Assembly: GCA_025617745.1 (NCBI GenBank) | Contig: CM046853.1 | Span: 61,332,616 to 61,396,615, forward strand | DNA: 64,000 nt | From: Heliocidaris erythrogramma | Lineage: Eukaryota; Echinodermata; Echinoidea; Camarodonta; Echinometridae | Direction of reading: 5' to 3' | Shown: positions 1 through 12,200 of the stretch, one piece after another | Numbering within the stretch: the stretch's first letter is position 1 | Layout: every line of letters starts with the position of its first letter | Translations under genes and position numbers: made by a program | The notes under the pieces: generated by a model | The model's input: the letters and a program-made list of their open reading frames with translations, nothing else | The model's database searches: none | Told to the model about the DNA's origin: nothing

Positions 1-817
1 GGGAGGGACAATGAACTGATTAGATTTTGGGGTCTCAAGGTCAAAGGTCAAAGGTCATAGAGGTCATTATATACATAAAAATGGTTCGTTCTCGCGATAA
101 CTTCAAAACCGTTTGGCGGATCAGTTTGTAACTTGGCCCATGTATGCATATGGGAGGGACGATGAACTGATTAGATTTTGGGGTCTCAAGGTCAAAGGTC
201 ACAGAGGTAATTATGTACATAAAAATGGTTAGTTCTCGCAATAACTGAAGAACTGTTTGACAGATCAGCTTCTAGCCTGGCCCATGTTTGCATATGGGAG
301 GGACGATGAACTGATTAGATTTTAGGGTCTCAAGGTCAAAGGTCAATACATAAAAATGGTTCGTTCTTGCAATAACTTCAGTTGTTTGACAGATCAACCT
401 CTAACTTGGCCCACGTATGCATATGTGAGGGACGATGAACTGATTAGATTTTAGGGGATCTCAAGGTCAAAGTTCAAAGGTCATAGAGGTCATTATATAC
501 ATAAAAATGGTTCGTGATGTTTGGAGTCTAGGCCTACCTATTTTAGAAATTTCAAGGGGACAGTGGTCTATTTGCTATAAAATATCTACCGTATTTCCTT
601 GGTGTATTTGATGATTGTAAGTCATCAGTGGTAATTAAGTTTTTTATTTGAAAATAAAATAAAATAAACTTTCTGTCTCCTGTGCTTTTGAAGTGAAAAG
701 ATTTGTAATTTTGATGGACCAATCCTTTTTAAAGTGTACATGTATGCTATACATTGCCAATCTGATGATGGCGGAGGCATAAATTCCGACCACGCGTGGT
801 CGGAGATTCATCTAGTT
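1..817 (+). mobile_element. Tandem-monomer element E0 (left end outside window)
   Basis: Four ~145-150 bp monomers (to about 520) share GATGAACTGATTAGATTTT and CATAAAAATGGTTCGTTCT. A unique part follows, then a palindrome CCGACCACGCGTGGTCGG (787-804) just before a CTAGTT end. No coding capacity. Same architecture as elements E1-E6. Confidence 0.6.
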
Positions 818-2253
818 TTTGAGCTCACCTGAGCCTAAGGCTCGAGTGAGCTATTGCGATGGAAATTTGTCCGCCGTGCGTCGTCCGTCGTGCGTCGTCC
901 GTTAACTTTTTACATTTTCATCTTCTTCTCCAAAACCCATGATCGGAATTCAACCAAACTTGGTAGGAATCAACCTTAGGGGTAGGGGACCCAAAGTTGC
1001 TAAAATGGTACATGTGGCCCCCAGGGGGGCCCAGGGGGAGGGCCCCCAATTGTAAAAGCTATGTAAATTTCAAACATCTTCTTCTCCAGAACCAGGCATA
1101 GCTCTGACTTGGTATTGTGTATAGAGATACCTCTATAGATGAAGAATGAATGTTGTTCATGAAATTTCTCTGAGTGGCCCTATAGGGGCCCTGTGGGGGT
1201 AACATACTGGAGTGGGGGGGGGGGGGGAGGCGCTGCCAGGCAAAATGTACATTCTGATCTTCTTCTCCAAAACACATGATCGGAATTCAACCAAACTTGG
1301 TAGAAATCATCCTTAGGGGTAGGGGACCCAAAGTTGCTAAAATGGTACATGTGGCCCCCAGGGGGCCCAGGGGGAAGGCCCCCAATTGTAAAAGCTATGT
1401 AAATTTCAAACATCTTTTTCTCCAGAACCAGGCATAGCTCAGACTTGGTATTCTGTATGGAGATACCTCTATAGATGAAGAATGAATGTTGTTCATGAAA
1501 TTTCTCTGAGTGGCCCTATAGGGGCCCTGTGGGGGGTAACATACTGGAGGGGGGGCGCGCTGCCAGGCAAAAATGTACATTCTGATCATCTTCTCCACAT
1601 CACATGATCGGAATTCAACCAAACTTGGTAGGAATCATCCTTAGGGGTAGGGGACCCAAAGTTGCTAAAATGGTACATGTGGCCCCCAGGGGGGCCCAGG
1701 GGGAGGGCCCCCAATTGTAAAAGCTATGTAAATTTCAAACATCTTCTTCTCCAGAACCAGGCATAGCTCAGACTTGGTATTGTGTATGGAGATACCTTTA
1801 TAGATGAAGAATGAATGTTGTTCATGAAAGTTTCACTGAGTGGCCCTATAGGGGCCCTTTGGGGGTAACATACTGGAGGGGGGGGGGCGCTGCCAGGCAA
1901 AATGTACATTCTGATCTTCTTCTCCAAAACACATGATCGGAATTCAACCAAACTTGGTAGGAATCATCCTTAGGGGTAGGGGACCCAAAGTTGCTAAAAT
2001 GGTACATGTGGCCCCCAGGGGGCCCAGGGGGAGGGCCCCCAACTGTAAAAACTATGAAATTTTAAACTATAAAATCTTCTTCTCCAGAACCAGGCGGGGG
2101 GGGGGGGAATTATGTTAATTTCTAACATCATCTCATGTACATCCTCCTAGTAGTTTCAATTTCTAACATATCTCCTGGTGGTGCTAGAGAGAACATGTAC
2201 CAGATGTGAATTGATCACCTCAGGTGAGCGTCGTGCCCCCTGGGGCTCTTGTT
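818..2253 (+). mobile_element. Tandem-monomer element E1 (~330 bp monomers)
   Basis: It begins near AGCTCACCTGAGCCTAAGGC and ends near CTCAGGTGAGCGTCG..CTCTTGTTC. GCTCACCTGAG at the left is the exact inverse of CTCAGGTGAGC at the right. Internal monomers restart at CATGATCGGAATTCAACC (938, 1275, 1602, 1932). Poly-G runs differ between monomers. It abuts E0 directly. Frames inside it are repeat shadows, not genes. Confidence 0.8.
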
Positions 2254-2917
2254 CATTCTTTCAGTCTTTTCTACTTTCATTCATTTTTCCATTTTTGACT
2301 GCTTTCTTTCAAAGGTATACTCACTAAAAGAAAAACAGAAAAATCCATTAGCAATACCAGAAATACAGCTGTGACTTTGTTGTTTTGTTTTATTTCCCAC
2401 AGATTATGACTATGAAGACATGCATTATATGGAACGATTTTTCCGATATTCAAAGTCATTGGGACAGTTTCACATCGCTTGCATATATTATATATATACA
2501 GTATGTATATATACATTTGAACCCAAATATTCTCGGGAAATTCTTTGCCACATTCTCATCATTCTTTGATGAGAATGTGGCATTCTTTTTATTATACAAG
2601 CAAAAACGATCTGATCAATTCTTCAGTACTCTTTGAATATGTGTACCAACTTTTGATTCTCAGCAGGGGTAAATGATGTTGATGCAAAAAAAAGAATGCA
2701 ATCTTTCATTTATAAGATGCATGTAGCTTTTTCTTGTGTCATGCATGCTCCAGCTTTGCCTAGAAAAGAAGGTCATTTTGATGGTACAATTAGAAAACTC
2801 TTGATGCCAGATGATTTGTGATAAAGTTTTCTTTTATGTTCTTGAAATACATGCAGATTATTTTAAGTTGTGAATTGAACTTTTTTGGCATCAACTACAT
2901 CTACCCGTATCTGACAG

Positions 2918-2971
2918 GGACAAGTTGTTGATGGATGCCCTGGTGAAGCAACTCAACGTGCCAATAACTTG
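2918..2971 (+). pseudogene. Decayed partial copy of exon 1
   Basis: After TATCTGACAG the bases read as DKLLMDALVKQ, nearly the start of exon 1 (DKLLMDALLKQ) 173 bp downstream, then drift into LNVPIT and a TGA stop. The intron before both copies is also similar (GTGAATT, a T-run, then ATCTACC). This looks like a small tandem duplication that lost its 3' half. Confidence 0.7.
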
Positions 2972-3090
2972 ACTACTCTGAATTGTGAATTTATTTTTTT
3001 TGTCATATCCATCTACCACAGAGACGTTATATCATAATGTGATATGCGCTACACAAGAACAGAATATTGTTATTATTATCATTTTGACAG

Positions 3091-3262
3091 AGACAAGCTA
3101 CTGATGGATGCCCTTTTGAAGCAGTACGGAGAGGCAGAATGGAAGAAGATGACTGAAGGTGGGAGACAGCGTCTTCTCATCAATCTCAAGCTGGAGGAGA
3201 GACGTCTCAGGCAAGAGGGCAAGTTTGATCAGGCTGCCAAGCTTCTTGGAGATAGCGTCAAG
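3091..3262 (+). CDS. Exon 1 (module 1: DKLL..EW block and first hairpin)
   Basis: The acceptor TTTTGACAG precedes the exon and the donor is GTATTT. The first base completes a split codon (phase 2 intron). It encodes DKLLMDALLKQYGEAEW, then RRLRQEGKFDQAAKLLGD. Homologous to exons 8, 15 and 22. The KYD segment seen before DKLL in other copies is missing here and should lie in an upstream exon outside or near the window edge. Confidence 0.9.
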
Positions 3263-6200
3263 GTATTTTGTTTAAAAACTCCTTTGTGGATTACAGTTTG
3301 AGCATATGCAGATAAAGGTCATTTGTACCGAGTACAATAGACTTCTATACACTTTAATAGTGTGCACGCACAAGTGTTAAGCAAGTAGTGCGTCCACCAA
3401 AACCGATGCGTGTACAAATTTGGGTCATTTCAGAGTCATTTTACCATGTTCTAATTACGAATTGGCTTATTCATCAACTACTAAAATCATCTGTTGCAGG
3501 ACAAGGAAGCCCTTCAGAAGTTGATGGGAAAGAATCGTGAGGAGTTCCAGAAGAAACTCCAGCAGCGATTGATGGAGAGAGAGAAGCGCAAAGCCATGGG
3601 AATGGACTCTGATACAGAGAGTGATACAGGTAAAACCACTGTCAATGTTTTGAACATGCCCTGAAGTTTTTACATGGCATGTCATGGCTGGGAGATTATT
3701 AGTGACTCTAGCTTGACTCTCATACAGTAAATCTATCGTGAAAATTAAAATGCCTAGCTGTTAGTGATTTCTGTTTTCTTCTCTGAAATATTGAAGAAGA
3801 ACTTGGTACGTTGACTTTGTAGTGAGACCGAGGATCATGGCAGATTTTCTTCATTTTTAGCTCACCTGAGCCTAAGGCTCGAGTGAGCTATTGCGATGGA
3901 AATTTGTCCGTCGTCCGCCGTGCGTCGTCCGTTAACTTTTTACATTTTCATCTTCTTCCCCAAAACCCATGATCGGAATTCAACCAAACTTGGTAGGAAT
4001 CATCCTTAGGGGTAGGGGACCCAAAGTTGCTAAAATGGTACATGTGGCCCCCAGGGGGGCCCAGGGGGAGGGCCCCCAATTGTAAAAGCTATGTAAATTT
4101 CAAACATCTTCTTCTCCAGAACCAGGCATAGCTCAGACTTGGTATTGTGTATGGAGATACCTCTATAGATGAAGAATGAATGTTGTTCATGAAATTTCTC
4201 TGAGTGGCCCTATAGGGGCCCTGTGGGGGGTAACATACTGGAGGGGGGGCGCTGCCAGGCAAAATGTACATTCTGATCTTCTTCTCCAAAACACATGATC
4301 GGAATTCAACCAAACTTGGTAGGAATCATCCTTAGGGGTAGGGGACCCAAAGTTGCTAAAATGGTACATGTGGCCCCCAGGGGGGCCCAGGGGGAAGGCC
4401 CCCAATTGTAAAAGCTATGTAAATTTCAAACATCTTCTTCTCCAGAACCAGGCATAGCTCAGACTTGGTATTGTGTATGGAGATACCTCTATAGATGAAG
4501 AATGAATGTTGTTCATGAAATTTCTCTGAGTGGCCCTATAGGGGCCCTGTGGGGGTAACATACTGGAGGGGGGGCACTGCCAGGCAAAATGTACATTCTG
4601 ATCTTCTTCTCCAAAACACATGATCGGAATTCAACCAAACTTGGTAGGAATCATCCTTAGGGGTAGGGGATCCAAATTTGCTAAAATGGTACATGTGGCC
4701 CCCAGGGGGGCCCAGGGGGAGGGCCCCAAGTGTAAAAGCTATGTAAATTTCAAACATCTTCTCCAGAACCAGAAGTTTATCTAGATATTTTGTGTGTTAT
4801 ATACATCTTGAAGATGAATAAAAAAAAGTTGTTCATGACATTCTCAGGGTGGCCCCATAGGGGTCCTGCGAGGGCGAGGTTAATTTGCAGGAGGGGAAAT
4901 GTACATTCTTTGCATGATTTGTTGTATGATTCAACCACACTTGGTAGGAATCATCCTTAGATGTAGGAGATTCAAATAATACATGACATTGTAGACCATG
5001 GGGTTGGGGGGGGGGGAGAATTATGCTAATTTCTAACATCATCTCATGTACATCCTCCTAGTTGTTTCAATTTCTAACATATCTCCTGGTGGTGCTAGAA
5101 AGAACATGCACCAGATGTGAATTGATCCACCTCAGGTGAGCGTCGTGCCCCCTGGGGCTCTTGTTCTTCATTTCCTTCAAATTCCTGGTAAAACGTTAGG
5201 TTGAACACCAACCCCTGTCAATAAAGCTTTAAGATCATCAGTCATCCTGTTGGATTTTTCTGAGAGGAAGTGCTTTGACCGACAAGTAATTTTGCTGTTC
5301 GTTTTATATAATTGAAATATGCAAATATTAGCAAACAGTGAAGTCGATATGAGTTGCAGTAATTTAGTTCTGAGTAGTGAGTACATCTTTTATTTTGATT
5401 CTAACATCTGTGTCTGATAGATGCAATTTTTTCACTTGTCATTACAGAATTGCAAGAGGAAGATGCAAAGAGAGGCAACATTCTCAAGGACCTACAAAAC
5501 AGACATGATGATGAATTGAACGCTATCATGATGTTGCTACGGCAACGGCAGAACCAGTATGTGAGTGAGAGGGAACACCAGGAGCTGCTTCTTAGACTTA
5601 GGAGGGAGAGACGAAGAGCGGCCAAGGAGTCAAACTTTGACGAGGCAGCCATCTTGCTTGGGCTAGCTGAAAGGAACAAAGCCAACATGGAGGAGAAGTG
5701 AGATCCATGAAATATATTATACCACATGTAGCTGACCTGAGATTTCTTATGCAGGGCATACAAAGTTGTTTTACGTAAATTTAAATTAAAAAAAAACGTT
5801 CATTGGTTGATAAAGTGATAACATGGTTAACCCCCTTCCATGCCACCAGATTTTTGAGCAATTGTCAAAAATGAACTTTCAATAGTTAAATATTAACTTT
5901 TAATGAGTTTTTTTCTTGAGCAAACTGGGCAAAGACATATTGCATAGGAACAGACATTATATTGAAGGCACAGGGTTCTGTATGAGGACTACAGCATGGT
6001 AGGGGTTAAACTTCTGTTTACATACGTGTATGTCTTTTAAAAATTGGATGTAATTCTTTGATTTCTTTTCTTTAAAGGGGCATTTTTGCTGTGAAGGGGA
6101 AGGTTAATAATGCATTGCAAGTCCAAACAGAATTTATTTTCTACAAAAATCAGTCTCTTTTTGAGGTGTTTGTATTATTAGTAATTGGTGAAATGCTGGT

Positions 6201-9200
6201 ATATAAAAATGACACATATGAAATTGATTGCTCAAACACTAACATATACAATTTTGTCCTCTTGTATCATGGTATAGACTGAAGGCAGAACGTGAACGTC
6301 AGCTGAAGCTAGCCAGAGAGAGAATTGCAGCCAGGAAGAAAAAATCAGGCCAGGTTGGAGATGATGACTTTGATGACCGTAGCCTACCTCCTAAAGGTTA
6401 GCTTCATCCATATATACTTGTTTGCTCTTATCATACCTTTGTCATGTGTTTGACCAAAATACATCCAAACCCAAACAGTAGCTTTTATATCATTTTGTAT
6501 AACCAGAAGAGCGTTGATTTGCAAAGTCTATGCCCCTCTTGCTCTAAGCAGTCAATATTATACAATTGTTGACTGCTTTGAGGGGCACAGTGAAAACTAT
6601 GGCCCGAGGTGAGATCGCAACTGTGCTATGCCCCAAGACGACAGTCAAGGGGCATAGCACAGTTGCAAGATCACCGAAGGCTATGGTTTTAACCGTGACG
6701 AGAAAATGAAGCAGTCAACATTTGTTTTATATACCGTATCATCATTCTTTAGCTCAGAAATTCATTTCAAAGACAAATGAAATGTAATTCTCATCGATCG
6801 TTCTTTCGAAATTTCATTTGGTGTACATGTATGGTGCCGGCCGCGCGCCAGCGTATCTAAATTCCCATAGCTAAGCGCACATTGCATTGCATTATACGCG
6901 TATTGTATTGCATTGTACGTGTGAGCAGAACTATGCCTAGTCAATATTTTTCACGGTACCGCTCGGCAGTCCGTGGTGAATTTCATGACCGCAAATTTGA
7001 CCAATCAGAGGCCTAGAATCTAGACATGCGGTATATAAATTGTTTTGTACTTTTATATATTTCATATTTCATTTTTACAAAATCACGATAGAAAAGATGT
7101 TTCTTATTCAGCAAGTCTGTTGCTGGTGACAGTTATGTGTATTTCATATTGTATGTTTTACATGTTTGGCATGTTAAAGTGTGTATTTTGCATTATTTAC
7201 TTCTTCTTGATTTATAAGTAATGACATTTATGCCACATCATATTCATTATCATTATGCAAAAGATCCTTCTTTTTTTTTTTAAATTGTAATCTATTGTGA
7301 TTCAGCCATCAATCTGTGAGGAAATAATAAACCTTGAATTGAATATTCTTGGATCAGTACTAGGGAGCTTGAAATATGCCTTATCCTACCACGAGGAGAA
7401 AAATTCAAAGTGTTTGCACCGACCTTCTATTATTAATCAGGAGACCTGGAGGCTTGGCGAGATGCTGTCTTACGAGAGATGGATCGGAAGCATCGGGCAG
7501 AGCAGGAGCTCCTTGTAACCATAGTGATGGATGAGGGAAGTGAGGATGTTAGGGATGCTGCAAGGAAGATGGGCAAAGAGGGGCGACAGCAGCGTCTTCT
7601 TTACCTAAGATCAAAGGCTGAGGGACTTAACTTGGACAAGAAAGGTGTGTAGTCGAACAGAAGAAAGGGGAAATTTAACCCCAGCCTGTTCTTTGTGTAA
7701 TCTATCTGAATGCAATACTTCATAATCTTGTCATATCCCTCACATAAAATGCCTTTTACTTATGACTTAAAGTGTTTTAAAAGTCTAAACAGGAATATTA
7801 AGATATGTTTTCAGATGGTTTTTAAAGTGGTCTAATGTAGTGCTTTCCAGAGGTGTAAGTTATCGATTGGAAGGATGTAAAACCAGGCTATTCATTTTGT
7901 AATCCATACTGAACATGATAATCTCATCGTATCCCTGACAGAAGAGAAAGAGGAGAACCGTGACATCTTGGAGGAGGCTGGAGCCATCAAGAGTATCCTG
8001 CGTCACCGGACCATGCAGGAGCAACTGAAGGAAGGCCAGGAGGTGGAGCAGGAGGAGGTGACCACCACGCTCCTGGCTGATCTCCAGGAGGAGCAAGAGA
8101 AGGAGAGTGAGGTCATCATGGCAACCATCTTCACAATGGTGAGTTTTCTTCTACATGGATCCCATTTTTTGATTTTCAGTTTTCACTTACACAAATTACA
8201 CAAATTAATTCAGTATAGAATATGACATTGGTTAAGTTGACAAGTTTTGCATATTTATATAAAGTTGAATGTAGTATTCAGGTTATGAATCTCATTTAAA
8301 TACAGATCAATGAATTTAAGTAAGACATATCAAGTTTACAAAACACTGTTGACATTGTTCCCATATCCCTTTGACTTTGTTTTTATTTTCACAGAATGAG
8401 GAGCAGCTTTCGCGTCTACGCATGGATCAGATCTGGTCTCGTCACAACGAGCAGGGCAGCAATGCCTTGGTTGTACTCACACAGTATGAAGGCGTTGGAG
8501 ATGAAGATAGCCTCCTAAAGGTAAGGTCCATCCATGATTTTTACCTGTGTTCAGGTTCTACTTACTGTGACCAATTGTAACTGTTGTATCGCTTCTTCAA
8601 CACATGCTCCTGCAGCAATTGCACTGCGGTCAAATTCCTGGGGAGCGTTTCAACGAGCGTTTAGTCAGTGATTTTACCAACAACTGTTATAAGCTATTGA
8701 AATCCTTGCATCTGATTGGCTGAGAGTAAATTTGCCACTACAAATCACTGACGAAACGCTTGATGAAACGCTCCCCTGCACTACCCAAATTCCTAACATC
8801 TCCCCGTGCCCCAAAACTATAACAACATGTAACCTTAACCCTTACCCTAAAGCAAGCCTAAAGCCTTATCATTTCCCTACCCCTGTATCCTGGACAAGAT
8901 AAAGCTGGAAGCTATGTCACCAACGCAGATGTCGGATCATTGTTGTATCGTATCATTTTCAGTCATCGTCCATTGCCCCCCACGTTATTGGATTGGACAT
9001 TGTCTGTCCTAAATAACCTTGCTTTTATAGTATCATTTCCAATATCCCCCTTTGTGAGGTTGATCCTCATCCCATAGATTTGGTAATGAATTTCTTTAAA
9101 ACTATTGTTGAATACCTGCTGAGTACCAGGTCTCCCATTTCACTCATAAATACTTAGTGGGGAGGTAACTTATATTCTTGCTGAATACCTGTGGTACCAC

Positions 9201-12200
9201 TGTGGTTAGGATTTTAACCAGGACCATTGGTCCATAGTATGGTGACATATATTTGAATAGGAGTTAAACCTGTCAGAACCCCAGTTTGCTTACAATACAT
9301 GCTTATACATTTGGTTGCTCTCATAAAGTCAATCAACATCCACAAGACCAGCTATAGCTATCCACCTTCTCATGCAGGCACTGGACAAGAAGTATGACAC
9401 TCTGAGAGAGAAGATCCTGAAAGCTGCTCTCATCAAGAGGGTAGGAGAAGAGAAATGGGAGCAGATGAGTGAGGAGGAACAACATAAGATGCTCTATGAG
9501 CTCAAGCAACAAGAGAGAAGACTCAGAGCTGAAGGTACCCATGACCATTTCTGTTTCTCTTCACTGCTAAGTTGAAATATCTTGAATCTAAATTAACATG
9601 TAGTATGGTAATATGATTAAAAGCAGGATTATCTAGTAAGAGCTATACTTACAATTTTACCTGTCTACAGCTATCACACTTGCTACATTCTGTTCAGTGA
9701 TCACTATGAGTACATATGGCTCATCTAATGGCAATAGCTAATATTCTTAAGTAGACATAGTTAAACCTGGTCTCACTTTGTTAATGATTTATTGCACACC
9801 ATTTATCAACCGTTCTTCTATTAAGATTACTATATTTCTTGGATAAATAAATAAAAAATACCTAGGGGAAATTTTCTCTGACAAGGATACCACTGGGGGT
9901 AATAAATACATGTATGTCAGTGCATACTTTCAACCTGCAAAATTGCCTCCAAATCACCCCCTGAGATGCTACAAGACCATATTTCACTCAATTTGGACCA
10001 ATTGGTTAACAATTTCATGCCAGGAAGCCCAATACTCACTTCCAGATAAAGTTTTGATTAACTTTTTAATCGCCGTGGATCAAAACCCTGGACTGCCCCA
10101 TTACTTGGAGTATATTATACGTGTACACTGTACGTGTGCCAAAAGTCGACTGTGGCAGTCCCACGTTTGTTCCAATGGTCGACCAAAGCCAGAGAAGAGT
10201 TAATGAGCTTTACATGTCCTTGTTTCTTGCTTTGTTTTGTTTGTAACAGGTAAGACGTCTGAGATATCCCAGCAGCTAGGAATCTCAGTCACATCAGAAG
10301 GGCTCAAGAAGTTGATGGGAACTGAAAGAACCGAATATGAAAAGAAGAGACTGCAGAAAATGGAACTGAGGAAGAGAAGGGTTTCACAAGGTTTGTGATA
10401 TTTCCTGCTGGCTTTATTTCACTGAAGGTATAGGTTTAGGGTTGCGATTTGGTTTGAGGTTAGATTTAGGGTTAGGATTACGTATGGTGTTGGGTCTGAG
10501 GTTGAAGGTGGGAAGTCGATTAGTGTATACAATTACTCAGCATGTGTCATTTACATCTTTTGAGCTGGGAAGTCATTTCCAGTAAGTTAATTATTCAAGA
10601 GGATAAAGCTGGTGAGATACATCAAATATATTTAGATTCTTTGTACATTTACATGTAGATCATGCTCAAACAGTGTTCAAATTATCAGTTTTAGCCTTTC
10701 AAAGTGTAGACCCTAGTGATGAGAATTTCTGTACCTTTCATTTACTCCAGGACTAGACCCCATTCAGGAAGGCGACGACGAAGGCATCTCAGAAGACGAG
10801 GAGGATGATGGGGAGGTTGATATGCTGTCTGAGATCCAGAAGCGTCAGGATGCCGAGCGCGAGGCCCTCATCGCACAGCTGCGGGGAGTGGAGGCACAGT
10901 ACCTCAATGAGCGAGAGCGTCAGGCGAAGCTGGCTCGACTTAAGAGGGAGGTACGCAAGGCAAGAATGGAGGATGGGTTCCATGCAGCAGCATTGGTGCT
11001 TGGCTTGGCTGAGAGGCACCAGGCTGCTGCTGATGAGAGGTGAGTGATATACAGAGCAAGACAGCCAGAGATAAAGATATAGGCAAGTCCAAGGTATTTT
11101 GTCAATTCTGGACTTGTGGGGTGTAGAGATTCACAAAGACAGAAAACAAAAAGAAAGCCAGGTAGAGGCCAAAGAAAAACTTATTTAGAAAATCAGGCAA
11201 TCAATACAGATAAAGACAAGCACAGACTATGAATACACAAGGACAGACAGGCATACATGGACAGACATATACAGATATAGATTACAAACAAAAGCACAAA
11301 TAATAAAGGAGATACAGATGATCAAACAGACCTGAAAGAACAGGTTCAGGTACAAAAGGAACATGAGTTTTACTGCAAGTCATCTTGATATATCCCTGGA
11401 ATTAAATTAAATTGATTATAAAATCCTGACAAATGATATATCACCGTTATATTTTATAGACTAAAAGAGGATCGTAGACGTCAAGAGCAGTTGGCCAAGG
11501 AGCGTCTGGAGGCTGCTAGGAAGAAGAAGAAGCTTGGAACCATTCAGGAGGAAGAAGAGCTTGATGTGGTGGACAATGGGGACAAGGCTGCCATGCAGGT
11601 CAGTTATTTATTTATACTCCATTGAAGCAATACTAAAGCAACATTTTCTTTTGATTATCTAGTTATGTCAGTAATTAGGAGTTGGCAATTAATCTTCTAA
11701 TTTGAGATTTCCAATACGCTTGTGGCTTTTTGGGGTATGCAAAGTTTACATGCCACTATATATATGTAGAAATTTTTTACCGTCTTTTCTTCAAAAAAGA
11801 AAAAATAGACTTGAGAGCCGAACTATGAGGTGGAAAAAAAATTTAAAAGTACTTATCCTCAACAGAGAGAAAGGTGTACACAGATATGCACAGAAGGACC
11901 ATTCATTTGACTAATTCTGTCCATTTGAGGAGCACCTAGACAATACACATTTTAAAATACAAAATGGCAGGGATCTTCTTCACTTTGATTTCAATTTTTA
12001 AAAAAGATCAAAGCTTTGAAAATAGTGTTATTCTTCTGCAATAAAGCATGCCTTAAAGAAGCTTCGCAAAAATAATACTGCATTTTTTAAGAAATGATAC
12101 AGTTTAATTCTTCTTTGATAAGCAAGCATTGTTCTGTCAATCATTTGTATGGTAGGATGCTGTACTGAAGATGCTAGAGATCAAACATGAGAAGGAGAGA

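Noticed and set aside
1059-2118. Multiple 60-80 codon frames, nearly identical to those at 4089-4757
   Set aside because: They are translations of E1/E2 monomers, recur with the repeat, and contain G-run-driven proline/glycine tracts. No gene.
2403-2500. Possible exon reading YDYEDMHYMERFFRYSKSLG after TTTCCCACAG
   Set aside because: Good acceptor and plausible composition, but only a weak donor in AT repeats (GTATGT near 2501), no similarity to the module, and it lacks the expected KYD segment before exon 1.
9910-10203. 97-codon frame
   Set aside because: Lies in the intron between exons 8 and 9; composition is unlike the gene and no splice sites fit.
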